DNA of 64,000 nt from Desulfomicrobium escambiense DSM 10707. GTDB taxonomy: Bacteria; Desulfobacterota; Desulfovibrionia; Desulfovibrionales; Desulfomicrobiaceae. Location of the stretch: the NCBI RefSeq assembly GCF_000428825.1, contig NZ_AUAR01000013.1, forward strand, positions 1-64,000, written 5' to 3'. Positions 24,394 through 37,177 of this stretch are shown here, in pieces (the stretch's first letter is position 1; the number at the start of each line of letters is the position of its first letter). The position numbers and the translations under genes are program-made. The notes under the pieces are model-generated. The model did not search any database, had not been told where the DNA came from, and saw only the letters and a list, made by a program, of their open reading frames with translations.

Positions 24394-26255
24394 GAGGCCA
24401 CCTCCTTGCTGCGTGCGTTTCGTTGCGGGGCGACGGGGCAGCGCGGCGGACGCGCGGAGCTGCCCTTGACCAGACTCACCCCACCGGCGACCATGTCCCG
24501 CACCTGGCGCATGAATACCCCATAGGCATAACTGCCCTGCTCCATCTCCTTGAGGCGCTTCTCCCACTCGCCCGTCAGCTCCGGCGAGGCCACCTGGGGG
24601 ATCATGGCGCAGACCACGTCCACGGCCCAGCACCCCAGGTCCGAGGCCACGAGGCGCTTGCCGTCCTTGGCGATATATTCCCGCGCAAGCAACGTTTCAA
24701 TGATTTGGGCGCGAGTGGCCGGAGTGCCTAGCCCCCTCTCCTTCATGGCCTCGCGCAGTTCCTCGTCCTCCACGAGCTTGCCGGCCGTTTCCATGGCCGC
24801 CAGCAGGGTCGCGTCGGTGAAGTGCGCCGGGGGCTTGGTCTTGTGCGCCGCCAGAGTCAGTTCCACCACGTCTACCGCCCCGCCCTTCTTCAGGTCCGGC
24901 AGGGGGTTGTCCTCGGAGGCCCTCCAGGGCTCGGCCTCGAGCCAGCCGCGGTCGCGGAAGATCTTGCCCGTGGCGCGGAAGCGGTGCCCGTTCACGCCGA
25001 TCCACAGGGTCGAGGCGTCGAACACGGCATCGTCCATGAAGGCCGCGGCGAAGCGCCGGCAGATCATCTCGTACACGGCCCACTCGTCCGCGCCCATGCC
25101 CGCGCGGTTGGCCTTGACCGTCGTCGGGATGATGGCGTGGTGGTCCGTGACCTTGCCGTCGTTGACGCACTCGAACTTCTTCTTGCCGCCCTTGATGTTG
25201 GCCGCAGCCTTGCTCGAAATCTCCGGGAAATGCCCGTACACGGCCCGCAGGTTCTCCAGACACTCGGCGAAAAGCTCCTTGGTCAGGTGTCTGGAGTCGG
25301 TGCGCGGATAGGTGATGACCTTCTTCTTCTCGTACAGGTCCTGGGCGATGGTCAGGGTCTGCTGGGCCGAAAGGTTCAGGCGGGAGTTGGCCTCCTTCTG
25401 CAGCGTGGTCAGGTCGAAGAGCAGCGGCGGCTTCTGGCGGCCCTTCTTCTTCTCCATGGCCAGCACCTCTCCCCTGCCCCCGGCGCAGGCCTCCACCACC
25501 TCGCGCCCTTCCGCTTCGGTCCAGACCTTGGAGTCCTTGAACTCGGGCGGGGCGAACCAGGTTGCCCGGAAGGTCGTCTCGCCTTGGGCGAAGTCCCCTT
25601 CCACAGTCCAGTAATCCTTGGGCTCAAAATTCTCGATCTCGCGCCGCCGGTCCACCAGGAGCTTCAGGACCGGCGTTTGGACCCGGCCCACGGTGATGAG
25701 GCTGCCGGCGCGCAGGGTGAAGAGGCGGGAGAAGTTCATGCCCACCAGCCAGTCGGCCTCGGCCCGGGCAAAGGCCGCGTGCCCGAGGTTGCGCTTCTGC
25801 TCGCCGTCCACGAGGCCGGCGAAGGCCTTCTGCAGGCCTTTCTCGGTCATGTCGTTGGCCCACAGGCGGCGGATGGGCTTGGTGCTACCGGCCAGAAGGT
25901 AGATGCGCCGGAAGATGAGCTCCCCTTCGCGGCCTGCGTCCGTGGCGTTGATGACCTCGGTGATGTCGTCGTCCAGAAGGTAGCGGCGGATGATTTCGTA
26001 CTGGCTGGCCGTGGACGGCAGGATGCCCAGGGTGAAGCGCGCCGGGAGCATGGGCAGCTGGCCCATGGCCCAGCGGCCTGCCCAGGCCGGGTTCTGCTGC
26101 GCCGGCTCGGCGATGTTGACCAGATGCCCCACTGCCCAGGTGACCACGTGCCCAGGCCCTTGCAAGCAGCCCTCGCCACGTCCCCTGACGCCCAGCACGG
26201 CGGCCAGTTCGCGGGCCACGGAGGGTTTTTCGGCAATGATCAGCGTTCTGGGCAC
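24390..26255 (-). CDS. topB: DNA topoisomerase III
   Basis: 621 residues if translation starts at the GTG at 26255 (MPRTLIIAEKPS, close to known N-termini); a TTG at 26276 would add seven. The TOPRIM part holds IIAEKPSVAREL and NATDAGREGELIFRR; the active-site Tyr is in VITYPRTDSRHL. It is a type IA enzyme that decatenates DNA and resolves recombination intermediates. The C-terminus is short and lacks obvious zinc fingers. A terminator separates it from the ParA gene upstream, and its end overlaps the receiver-like gene. Confidence 0.93.
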   Translation of the reverse strand: MPRTLIIAEKPSVARELAAVLGVRGRGEGCLQGPGHVVTWAVGHLVNIAEPAQQNPAWAGRWAMGQLPMLPARFTLGILPSTASQYEIIRRYLLDDDITEVINATDAGREGELIFRRIYLLAGSTKPIRRLWANDMTEKGLQKAFAGLVDGEQKRNLGHAAFARAEADWLVGMNFSRLFTLRAGSLITVGRVQTPVLKLLVDRRREIENFEPKDYWTVEGDFAQGETTFRATWFAPPEFKDSKVWTEAEGREVVEACAGGRGEVLAMEKKKGRQKPPLLFDLTTLQKEANSRLNLSAQQTLTIAQDLYEKKKVITYPRTDSRHLTKELFAECLENLRAVYGHFPEISSKAAANIKGGKKKFECVNDGKVTDHHAIIPTTVKANRAGMGADEWAVYEMICRRFAAAFMDDAVFDASTLWIGVNGHRFRATGKIFRDRGWLEAEPWRASEDNPLPDLKKGGAVDVVELTLAAHKTKPPAHFTDATLLAAMETAGKLVEDEELREAMKERGLGTPATRAQIIETLLAREYIAKDGKRLVASDLGCWAVDVVCAMIPQVASPELTGEWEKRLKEMEQGSYAYGVFMRQVRDMVAGGVSLVKGSSARPPRCPVAPQRNARSKEVAS

Positions 26256-26320
26256 GGGCGTTCCGTTCGCGGGCAATCGAGAGTCATGGGGAAATTCATC
26301 GTCATGGGACGGCTAGGTAC

Positions 26321-26355
26321 GAAAAAATCCCCGCGCACGCAAATGCGCGGGGATT
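26321..26355 (-). terminator. intrinsic terminator after the parA-like gene
   Basis: AATCCCCGCGCA pairs with TGCGCGGGGATT (12-base perfect stem), followed by Ts on the minus strand. Confidence 0.88.
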
Positions 26356-26379
26356 GGTCGCCACGGGGCGCGGACAGCC

Positions 26380-27282
26380 TCAGGCGAACAGGTCCGTGCG
26401 GCCGGTTATCTTGCGCACCAGGTCGCGGTAGTCCTGGGAGCCGTGGGAGCCGGGGGCGTACTCATAGATGGTCTTGCCGTAGGCCGGAGACTCGGACAGG
26501 CGCACGTTGTAGCGGATCGGCGTGCACACGTACTCGCCGTACAGGTCCTTGAGCTTGTCCAGGATGGCGTCGGGATTCTTGATGCGCTTGTCCAGGAATG
26601 TCGGCAGGATGTAGTTCAGGGTCACGTCGGCGCGGTATTTCTGGATGGACGACAGGCTCTTCAGGAACTCAACGAGGCCCTGCAGGGTCATGACCTCCAG
26701 GGACACGGGCGTGATGAGTTCGTAGACGTAGAAGAGCACGTTGACCGTCAGCGGGTCCCAGCCCGGCGAGGTATCGACGATGACGTAGTCGTAATCCTTT
26801 TCGATGGGTTCGAGGGCCTCGACCAGGGTCAGCTCGCCGCCGAAATCCTTGCGGTCGATGAGGCGCTTGATGCCGGCGAGGGAGCGTCCGCCGGCCAGGA
26901 GCCAGAGATTTTCCCGGGCCTGCACGATGGTCTCCTCGGGCGGAAGTTCGCCCGTGACCAGTTCCGTCAGGCCCGCCTTGGGCTTCATGCCCAGGACATA
27001 GGCAGCCTGCCCCTGGGTGTCCGTATCGACCAGAAGCACCTTGTATCCGGCCAGGGCGAGACCGGCGGCCAGGCTGACGGCCGTGGTGGTCTTGCCCACG
27101 CCGCCCTTGCTGAGGGTCACGCCGATCCTGCGGACCTTGGGTTTCTCCGGCTCGGCGGCAGCCGGTTCGAACAGCGGGAAACGGTGCCCGCAAGCCCGGC
27201 ACTGGGCGACCTTGGCCCCGGCCGGGATTTTGGATTCATCGACGTTGTGCTCTTTTCTGCACTGCGGACAGATCACCTTCAT
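26380..27282 (-). CDS. ParA-family ATPase with N-terminal zinc ribbon
   Basis: 300 residues. The N-terminus is a MJ0042-like ribbon (CPQC at 5-8 and CRAC at 28-31). The deviant Walker A is SKGGVGKTTT near residue 60, with DTDTQGQAAY and VIVDTSPGWDP as the switch regions. ParA ATPases position DNA or protein clusters using a partner that stimulates ATP hydrolysis. The partner here may be the small protein encoded 15 bases upstream. The PilZ gene in front of both suggests cell-pole or motility positioning rather than plasmid partition; this is inference. Confidence 0.88.
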   Translation of the reverse strand: MKVICPQCRKEHNVDESKIPAGAKVAQCRACGHRFPLFEPAAAEPEKPKVRRIGVTLSKGGVGKTTTAVSLAAGLALAGYKVLLVDTDTQGQAAYVLGMKPKAGLTELVTGELPPEETIVQARENLWLLAGGRSLAGIKRLIDRKDFGGELTLVEALEPIEKDYDYVIVDTSPGWDPLTVNVLFYVYELITPVSLEVMTLQGLVEFLKSLSSIQKYRADVTLNYILPTFLDKRIKNPDAILDKLKDLYGEYVCTPIRYNVRLSESPAYGKTIYEYAPGSHGSQDYRDLVRKITGRTDLFA

Positions 27283-27297
27283 GAACAGCCTCCGCCG

Positions 27298-27690
27298 TTA
27301 CTCAATTTTTCCAAGGATGGATTTGACAAGGGGGCCATCGAGGCCTTTCTCCTCGATCTCCCGCAGCAGTTGGTTGACCGCGTGGTTGACCAGATTGGAC
27401 TTGGACGCTTTGGCTTTCGACCCGTCGGGCAGGAGCCGCAGGAGGATGTCCTTGGCCTGGGTCAGGCCGTCGAAGACGTCCTCGCGCAGGTAATGGGTGG
27501 TTTTTCGCTTGGTTGCGTTGGGCTTGCGTTTCAGGGGCAGAAGCTTGGCGTTGGGCTTGGTTCCGGGTTCGGCCTTGGGCAGGCAGACCCGGATGAGGGC
27601 TTCAAGTTCCTCCAGGCCCGCTACGGGCCCGGAGCCATGTTCGCCCCGAAACAATTCACCGAGGATGTCGGGATGTGCTCGTCCGTTCAT
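27298..27690 (-). CDS. putative ribbon-helix-helix-like partner of the ParA protein
   Basis: 130 residues. The N-terminal half is low-complexity and basic in the middle (KPNAKLLPLKRKPNATKRK). The second half, from TTHYLREDVFDGL to SKSNLVNHAVNQLL, has the strand-helix-helix pattern of RHH DNA-binding proteins. It is placed between PilZ and ParA genes with gaps of 13 and 15 bases. Small basic RHH proteins often serve as ParB-like partners, so this is a reasonable candidate; no named family is recognised. Confidence 0.6.
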   Translation of the reverse strand: MNGRAHPDILGELFRGEHGSGPVAGLEELEALIRVCLPKAEPGTKPNAKLLPLKRKPNATKRKTTHYLREDVFDGLTQAKDILLRLLPDGSKAKASKSNLVNHAVNQLLREIEEKGLDGPLVKSILGKIE

Positions 27691-27703
27691 GTGCGTCCCC
27701 GAT

Positions 27704-28129
27704 TCAGGAGGATTTCACGACAGCGCCCAGGACCGATGTCTTGATTTCGGATATGACCCGCGTCATCCAGTCGATGTAGCCGGAGTCGTGGGTGTGGATG
27801 ATCTCCATCCCGCAGATGAGACTGTCGCCTTCGTAGGCCGAAATGTGCACCACCCGCACGTCGACCAGAAAGGTCTTGTCGGGGAAGGTGATCCGGACGC
27901 TCTCCAGGACTGCGCCGACGCTGAAGTCGTCGGGGCTTGTCACGGCAAGGCCGACCCCGTACATGGAGAGGTCCTTGACCGCGTGTTTCCGCCCGCCGTG
28001 GTCCAGGGTGACAAGCCCCTGCGGGATCGGCACGCGGAAGGATTTGCGGACGAAGTGCTTCTCCTCGTTTTCGCTGGCGATCAGCAGGCTCGAGTCGTCC
28101 CCTGCATCCTGTCCTGGCTTGCTGCTCAT
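27704..28129 (-). CDS. PilZ-domain protein (candidate c-di-GMP receptor)
   Basis: 141 residues, GGAGG before the ATG at 28129. The RKSFR motif near residue 30 and DLSMYGVGL near residue 53 correspond to the RxxxR and (D/N)xSxxG motifs that bind cyclic di-GMP in PilZ domains. A short N-terminal tail precedes the domain, which ends with a helix. It is the first gene of the PilZ-RHH-ParA unit, which ends at a strong terminator. Confidence 0.82.
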   Translation of the reverse strand: MSSKPGQDAGDDSSLLIASENEEKHFVRKSFRVPIPQGLVTLDHGGRKHAVKDLSMYGVGLAVTSPDDFSVGAVLESVRITFPDKTFLVDVRVVHISAYEGDSLICGMEIIHTHDSGYIDWMTRVISEIKTSVLGAVVKSS

Positions 28130-28303
28130 GCGACACCTCCAAAGACCGTGGCTGAAGTGACCGTGAACCCTGGTCCTGGCGATCACGGAGCGGAAATACT
28201 GGCAACGATGTATCATTGCCCTTGATTTCATTCAAAATCAATCCCTCCGGACGCCTGCTCTTGTCAGGGATTGATCCTATTTGCTCGGGAACTCAGGTGA
28301 AAC

Positions 28304-28768
28304 ATGTACCGAATCAAAATTGTCTGCGTCGGAAAAATCAAAAAGAAATACTGGGTTGAGGCCATCGGGCACTACGCGAAAATGCTCGGCCCCATGGTGC
28401 GCATCGACGCCGTCGCGGTCAAGGACTGCCCGGGGGCGGAGGGCGAGGACAGGAAGCGGGCCGAATCGGCGCGCATTCTGGAAAAAATTGGTGCCCGCGA
28501 CACCACGGTGGCCTTGCACGAGACAGGGAAACTCATGAATTCCAGAGAATTTGCAGCGTTCGTGCGTCCCCTGTTCGAGAACCCCCAAGGGGAATGCTGC
28601 TTCGTCATCGGAGGAGCTTTGGGCCTTTCGCAGGAGCTCCTCGCGCGGGCCGACTGCCTGCTGAGCCTGAGCCCCATGACCATGCCCCACGAACTGGCCC
28701 AGGTGGTGCTCTACGAACAGCTTTTCCGGGCCATGACCATCCTGGCCAACAGGACATACCACTACTGA
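28304..28768 (+). CDS. rlmH: 23S rRNA (pseudouridine-1915-N3)-methyltransferase
   Basis: 154 residues, the normal family length. It is a SPOUT-fold enzyme that methylates pseudouridine 1915 in helix 69 using S-adenosylmethionine. FVIGGALGLSQELLARAD is the cofactor-binding knot, and LSLSPMTMPHELAQVVLYEQLFRA with terminal YHY is the C-terminal signature. It stands alone after a 170-base gap. Confidence 0.95.
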   Translation: MYRIKIVCVGKIKKKYWVEAIGHYAKMLGPMVRIDAVAVKDCPGAEGEDRKRAESARILEKIGARDTTVALHETGKLMNSREFAAFVRPLFENPQGECCFVIGGALGLSQELLARADCLLSLSPMTMPHELAQVVLYEQLFRAMTILANRTYHY

Positions 28769-28793
28769 GGGCGGGTACATAGGGCGCATGGGG

Positions 28794-28926
28794 ATGGATT
28801 CCCGCCTGCGCGGGAATGACTTCGAGGCGAGGCGAATGGTCGCATATTTTCCGGTCGTCAGCATGGTGCAAATGGCAGAGGCGTAAGGCTTGTAACGGAG
28901 TCATTCCCGCGCAGGCGGGAATCCAT
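28794..28926. repeat. REP-like inverted pair
   Basis: ATGGATTCCCGCCTGCGCGG, continuing into GAATGACT, at 28794-28821 reappears as its reverse complement at 28900-28926. Each arm is itself a small palindrome (TTCCCGCCTGCGCGGGAA). About 78 unrelated bases lie between them. This is the common intergenic REP/BIME pattern of many proteobacteria. No transposase is encoded nearby. Confidence 0.8.
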
Positions 28927-28995
28927 GTCTTCATTGCTGCCTCAAATCCGGAGGGTCATGACCGTTCGATACCGAATCGAAAGCGCCCCGTTCGT

Positions 28996-29847
28996 TCATC
29001 CTTCCGCTTCAGTGCCCTTCCCCCCTGCCGGAACTTCCCGGTACGCAATCCCGAGCCCGGCCAGCCCCTCGCTAAGCTCCGCGCAGGCCGCGTCCAGCAG
29101 CCCCTCCCGCTCCCCCGCCCCGCCTCCGGTGACGGTCAGGGTGATATCCAGCTCCGGGCTTTCGCCAACCGTGGTGGCCAGTGACTTGATGTAGACCTTC
29201 GGGTGCCTCGGCACCACCCAGCCCAGGACCGGTTCCAGCACGGACTCGTCGTTGCAGCGTACGCGCAGCGTCCTGGCCAGTGATCCGCCGGCCCCGAACG
29301 TGCGGTCCAGAAAGTCCTGCAGGGAGGCCTCGATGATGCCCCTCAGTTCCGACGGCACGCCAGGAAGGGAGATGATCGACGTCCGGTTGACCTGCAACAG
29401 CACCCCGGGCGCCGTTCCGCCGGGATTGTACAGGGGCAGTCCGCCTTCGGGCAGCCAGGCCATCTTTTCCCGCCCCGGGTTGAGGCCGCCCTGCGCCATG
29501 ATGCCCATGGCGTGGAAACGGTCGTACTGCTCCCTGACCATGCGCAGGGCCTCCTCATGCGGCCGCAGGGGCAGTCCGGCTCCCTTGGCCACGGCGGCCA
29601 GGCTCAGGTCGTCGGCCGTGGGCCCGAGACCACCGGAGGTGAAGATGACGTCCGGACCGCGCTCCAGGGCCAGCCGCACCTCGGCGGCGATGACGTCCAG
29701 GTCGTCGCGCAGCATGGTCCCGCGGGAAACGTGGCCGCCGCGCGAGTTGACCAGCCGGCAGAGCCAGCTGGTGTTGGTGTCCTGGATGTCGCCGATGAGA
29801 ATCTCGTTGCCGATGACCAGGATCTCCGCGATGGCCGAATATGTCAT
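28996..29847 (-). CDS. CinA-type molybdopterin-binding domain protein
   Basis: 283 residues from the ATG at 29847, with GGGAGGG upstream. GNEILIGDIQDTN at the N-terminus, TSGGLGPTADD near residue 70 and SLPGVPSE identify the MoCF/CinA nucleotide-binding fold. The C-terminal nicotinamide-nucleotide amidase domain of full CinA is absent. It may act as an ADP-ribose or NMN-related pyrophosphatase (COG1058) or bind a cofactor; the true substrate is not given by sequence. Confidence 0.85.
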   Translation of the reverse strand: MTYSAIAEILVIGNEILIGDIQDTNTSWLCRLVNSRGGHVSRGTMLRDDLDVIAAEVRLALERGPDVIFTSGGLGPTADDLSLAAVAKGAGLPLRPHEEALRMVREQYDRFHAMGIMAQGGLNPGREKMAWLPEGGLPLYNPGGTAPGVLLQVNRTSIISLPGVPSELRGIIEASLQDFLDRTFGAGGSLARTLRVRCNDESVLEPVLGWVVPRHPKVYIKSLATTVGESPELDITLTVTGGGAGEREGLLDAACAELSEGLAGLGIAYREVPAGGKGTEAEG

Positions 29848-29936
29848 GATGCCCTCCCCTGCCCGGATGAATCCGCCGCAACGATGCCGAAGGCGGCGAT
29901 CCTCTCCCATACATGCCAACCCCCCAGCACGCCAAC

Positions 29937-29965
29937 AAAAAAGGGAGCGCCCGAAGACGCTCCCT
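29937..29965 (-). terminator. intrinsic terminator after glpV
   Basis: AGGGAGCG pairs with CGCTCCCT, and Ts follow on the minus strand. It closes the leftward glp transport operon. Confidence 0.8.
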
Positions 29966-29988
29966 CGCATGTGACGGTTGTCCGAAAC

Positions 29989-31728
<1,740 letters not shown>

Positions 31729-31812
31729 ACGGACCTCCAGTTGCAGTTATACCAACAAACCCCCAAACACCGCTTCCGTTCCTTTCCCGGACACCGCGCA
31801 GGTGCCCTGATC

Positions 31813-32091
31813 TCAGCCCCAGCGCATGACGGTGACGAGAAAGGCGACGGATATCACAGTTGCGATCCAGACGGCCAGATCCGTCAGGCCCAGCCAGGCC
31901 AGATGGATGTAGGCGCTGCCCAGAAGGCTTATGAACAGACGGTCCCCGCGGGTGGTGACGATGGGCAGGAAGCCCCGGCGGGCGATGCTCGGGGAGACGA
32001 TCTGCCACACGGTCATGCCGGCGAGCATGAGCGCGATGAAGACGAAGAATGCGGCCGTGACCGGGGTCCAGGCCATCCATCCGATATTCAT
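31813..32091 (-). CDS. glpU: small membrane protein of the glycerol transporter (DUF2160)
   Basis: 92 residues with three hydrophobic segments. The N-terminus MNIGWMAWTPVTAAFFVFIA and the following hydrophobic spans match DUF2160. This small protein is conserved only within glycerol ABC operons, where it is named GlpU; its molecular role is not known. It lies 9 bases after glpQ. Confidence 0.85.
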   Translation of the reverse strand: MNIGWMAWTPVTAAFFVFIALMLAGMTVWQIVSPSIARRGFLPIVTTRGDRLFISLLGSAYIHLAWLGLTDLAVWIATVISVAFLVTVMRWG

Positions 32092-32100
32092 GACACCCTC

Positions 32101-32898
32101 CTAGACCCGGCCCAGGGCGAAGCCCTTGGCCAGGTGGTTGCGGACAAACCAGATGACCAGGGCGCCGGGCACGATGGTCAGGACGCCGGCCGCGGCCAGC
32201 AGGCCCCAGTCCAGCCCCGAGGCGCTGACCGTGCGGGTCATGGTCGCGGCGATGGGTTTGGCCACGGTGGTGGTCAGGGTGCGGGCCAGGAGCAGCTCGA
32301 CCCAGCTGAACATGAAGCAGAAGAAGGCCGTCACGCCGATCCCTGCCCGGATGAGCGGGATGAAGACGGCCAGGAAGAAGCGCGGGAAGCTGTAGCCGTC
32401 GATGAAGGCCGTCTCGTCGATCTCGCGCGGCACGCCGGACATGAACCCTTCCAGGATCCAGACCGCCAGGGGCACGTTGAACAGGCAGTGGGCCAGGGCC
32501 ACGGCGATGTGCGTGTCGATCAGGTTGAAGGTGGAATAGAGCTGGAAGAACGGCAGCAGGAAGACGGCCGGCGGGGCCATGCGGTTGGTCAGCAGCCAGA
32601 AGAAGACGTGCTTGTCGCCGATGAAGCGGAAGCGCGAGAAGGCGTAGGCCGCCGGCAGGGCCGTGACCAGGGAGATGACCGTGTTGATGGACACGTAGAT
32701 CATGGTGTTGATGTAGCCCGAGTACCACGACGGGTCCGCGAAGATCTTGGCGTAGTTCTCCAGGGTCATGTCGTGGGGAAAGAGCTGGAAGGAGCGCATG
32801 ATGTCCGCGTTGGTGCGCAGGGACATGTTGAGCATCCAGTAGATGGGCAGGAGCAGCACCACTAGGTAGAAGACAAGGACGAAATGGCGTTTTCTCAT
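32101..32898 (-). CDS. glpQ: glycerol ABC transporter permease GlpQ
   Basis: 265 residues, MalG/UgpE-type permease with about six helices. The EAA-type loop is PREIDETAFIDGYSFPRFFLAV, which contacts the ATPases. Its start overlaps the glpP stop (ATGA). It forms the membrane channel with GlpP. Confidence 0.9.
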   Translation of the reverse strand: MRKRHFVLVFYLVVLLLPIYWMLNMSLRTNADIMRSFQLFPHDMTLENYAKIFADPSWYSGYINTMIYVSINTVISLVTALPAAYAFSRFRFIGDKHVFFWLLTNRMAPPAVFLLPFFQLYSTFNLIDTHIAVALAHCLFNVPLAVWILEGFMSGVPREIDETAFIDGYSFPRFFLAVFIPLIRAGIGVTAFFCFMFSWVELLLARTLTTTVAKPIAATMTRTVSASGLDWGLLAAAGVLTIVPGALVIWFVRNHLAKGFALGRV

Positions 32899-33764
32899 GA
32901 CTTGTCCCCCGTGCCCACGGCCTGCAGGGCCTGATAGAACAGCCAGCAGAACAGCAGGACGATGAGGAAGTAGATGATGGAGAAGGCCGCGGCCGGTCCG
33001 AGGTCCATGGCCGTGGACAGCTTGACCAGGTAGATGGATAGGAAGGTCGTGGCGTTGCCGGGGCCGCCGCCCGTGAGGACGAAGGGCTCGGCGTAGATCA
33101 GGAAGCTGTCCATGAACCGCAGCAGCACGGCGATGGTCAGCACGCCGCGCATCTTGGGAAGTTGGATGAAGCGGAACACGGCCCAGCGGCTGGCGCCGTC
33201 GATCTTGGCCGCCTGGTAGTAGGCGTCGGGGATGGAGCGCAGGCCGGCGTAGGCCAGCAGGACGACCAGCGGCGTCCAGTGCCAGACCTCCATGAGCATG
33301 ACCGTGATCCAGGCGTCCAGGGGGTTGGCCGTATGGTCGAAGGGAAGGCCCAGACCGTTTATGGTGGCGCCGAAGAGGCCGATGTCCGGCCGGGTGAAGA
33401 TGATCCAGATGGTGCCGATGACGTTCCAGGGGATGAGCAGCGGCAGGGCCAGGAGCACGAGGCAGGCCGAGGCCGTCCAGCCCTTGGCCGGCATGGTCAG
33501 GGCGATGCCGATGCCCAGCGGGATCTCGATCAGGAGCACCAGTCCCGAGAAGATGAGCTGCTTGACCAGGGCGTCGTGCAGGCGCGGGTTGGTCAGCATG
33601 TCGCGGAACCACTCCGCGCCGACGAAGATGCGCTGACCCGGACCCAGGATGTCCTGGACCGAGTAGTTGACCACGGTCATGAGCGGCACCACGGCGCTGA
33701 AGGCCACGATGACGAAGACGGGCAGGATCAGAAACCAGGCCCGGTTGTTTTCCCATTTATCCAC
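32895..33764 (-). CDS. glpP: glycerol ABC transporter permease GlpP
   Basis: 289 residues from a GTG start at 33764, MalF/UgpA-type permease with about six helices. The EAA-type loop contains PDAYYQAAKIDGASRWAVFR. It follows glpT by 9 bases and overlaps glpQ. Confidence 0.9.
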   Translation of the reverse strand: MDKWENNRAWFLILPVFVIVAFSAVVPLMTVVNYSVQDILGPGQRIFVGAEWFRDMLTNPRLHDALVKQLIFSGLVLLIEIPLGIGIALTMPAKGWTASACLVLLALPLLIPWNVIGTIWIIFTRPDIGLFGATINGLGLPFDHTANPLDAWITVMLMEVWHWTPLVVLLAYAGLRSIPDAYYQAAKIDGASRWAVFRFIQLPKMRGVLTIAVLLRFMDSFLIYAEPFVLTGGGPGNATTFLSIYLVKLSTAMDLGPAAAFSIIYFLIVLLFCWLFYQALQAVGTGDKS

Positions 33765-33773
33765 GCCTTCCTC

Positions 33774-34853
<1,080 letters not shown>

Positions 34854-34865
34854 GAAAAGCCTCGC

Positions 34866-35954
<1,089 letters not shown>

Positions 35955-36035
35955 GCGGCTCCTCCGTAAGGCGGGATGGGACGGCGGGCGCGATCGCCCG
36001 GCGTCATGTTCGCTAGCCTGTAGCAGACGAAATAA

Positions 36036-36045
36036 ATTTTCTCAA
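36036..36045 (-). promoter_or_regulatory. candidate GlpR-type site before glpS
   Basis: TTGAGAAAAT on the minus strand, in an AT-rich segment (36025-36060) about 85 bases upstream of glpS. The same ten bases occur upstream of glpA at 36965-36974. Shared occurrence in two promoters of one regulon suggests a regulator site. Confidence 0.4.
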
Positions 36046-36090
36046 CTGAAAATGAAAATTGGTCAGCTAACCTATTTTTTTCGGAAATGC

Positions 36091-36918
36091 TCAGCTTTCC
36101 GATTCGCCCTCCCCGCCCACATACAACTCGACGTCGCCGCGGCGCATCTGCTCCTGGACGCTGGCCGGCGGGGCCTGGTCCGTGAACAGGGCGTCGATCT
36201 CGTCGATGTTGCCCAGACGGACCATGGCGTTGCGGCCGAACTTGGTGTGGTCGGTGACCAGGAAGACCTGGCGGGAGTTCTCCATGATGGCCCGGGCGGC
36301 GCGGACCTCGCGGTAGTCGAAGTCCAGGAGAGTGCCGTCCATGTCGATGCCGCTGATGCCAATGATGCCGAAGTCGACTTTGAACTGGCGGATGAAATCG
36401 ATGGCCGCCTCGCCGACAATGCCGCCGTCGTGGTGGCGGATCAGGCCGCCAGCGACGATGATCTCGACCTCGGGATTGCCGGTCAGGATGGTGGCGACGT
36501 TCAGGCTGTTGGTGATGACCCGCAGATTCTTGTGGCCGCCCAGGGCCCGGGCCACCTCCTCGGTGGTCGTGCCTATGTTGATGAACAGGGATGACTTGTT
36601 GGGGATGGCCTCGGCCACCATGCGGCCGATGACCTTCTTCTCGGCCAGGCAGAGGACCTTGCGGTCCAGGTAGTCCATGTTCTCGGTGCTCAGGCAGGGG
36701 CCCGCCCCGCCGTGGTAGCGCTGCAGCAGGCCCTTGGCGCTCAGGGTGTTGATGTCGCGGCGCACGGACTGCGGGGTGATGCCGAAGTGCTCGGCCAGGG
36801 ACTGGATGGTGGCGAAGCCCGTCTCCCGGACCATGCGGATCATCTCGGCGTGCCGCTGACGGACGGTGACGTGCCGGGCGCCGGTATCCTGCTCCTCGGG
36901 GCCAAATGCTTCGGTCAT
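36091..36918 (-). CDS. glpR: DeoR/GlpR-family repressor of the glycerol regulon
   Basis: 275 residues, AAGGAG before the ATG. The N-terminal helix-turn-helix contains TIQSLAEHFGITPQSVRRDI; the sugar-phosphate-sensing C-domain has INIGTTTEEVARAL, NSLNVATIL and GIIGISGIDMDG. GlpR proteins repress glycerol genes until glycerol 3-phosphate binds. The gene lies between the divergent glpS and glpA operons, which is the expected place for their common regulator. Confidence 0.92.
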   Translation of the reverse strand: MTEAFGPEEQDTGARHVTVRQRHAEMIRMVRETGFATIQSLAEHFGITPQSVRRDINTLSAKGLLQRYHGGAGPCLSTENMDYLDRKVLCLAEKKVIGRMVAEAIPNKSSLFINIGTTTEEVARALGGHKNLRVITNSLNVATILTGNPEVEIIVAGGLIRHHDGGIVGEAAIDFIRQFKVDFGIIGISGIDMDGTLLDFDYREVRAARAIMENSRQVFLVTDHTKFGRNAMVRLGNIDEIDALFTDQAPPASVQEQMRRGDVELYVGGEGESES

Positions 36919-36964
36919 GACAACTCCTTTCGATTTCGAACAAAAAAATAAAAGAAATGTCGTT

Positions 36965-36974
36965 TTGAGAAAAT
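36965..36974 (+). promoter_or_regulatory. candidate GlpR-type site before glpA
   Basis: TTGAGAAAAT in the AT-rich glpR-glpA gap; identical to the site before glpS. Nearby TTTCGATTTCGAAC at about 36929-36942 resembles the TTTCG half-sites of DeoR-family operators. Confidence 0.4.
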
Positions 36975-37177
36975 AAATCTGGCAGAGTCCGGAAGCGTGT
37001 GCTACAAGGCGCCGCAACGGGGTCAAAATCGGCCCACGAATGCCTCTAGCACGGCTTTACGCTGATGACCAGCAGGATTTGTCCGGGTTGCGGAGGCGGC
37101 TGGTCGACGGGCTTTTCTGTTCGCTTTGTTCGCTTTCATTCATTCTTTTGCGGCGTTTCACGCCAACCGGGGAAAGC

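Noticed and set aside
24390-27282. Integrative element suggested by topB next to a parA gene
   Set aside because: No integrase, conjugation genes or attachment repeats; the ParA operon includes PilZ and ends at its own terminator.
28304-28930. SCC-like island at the rlmH 3' end
   Set aside because: No serine recombinase, no direct repeats of the rlmH end and ordinary chromosomal genes follow; only a REP-like pair is present.
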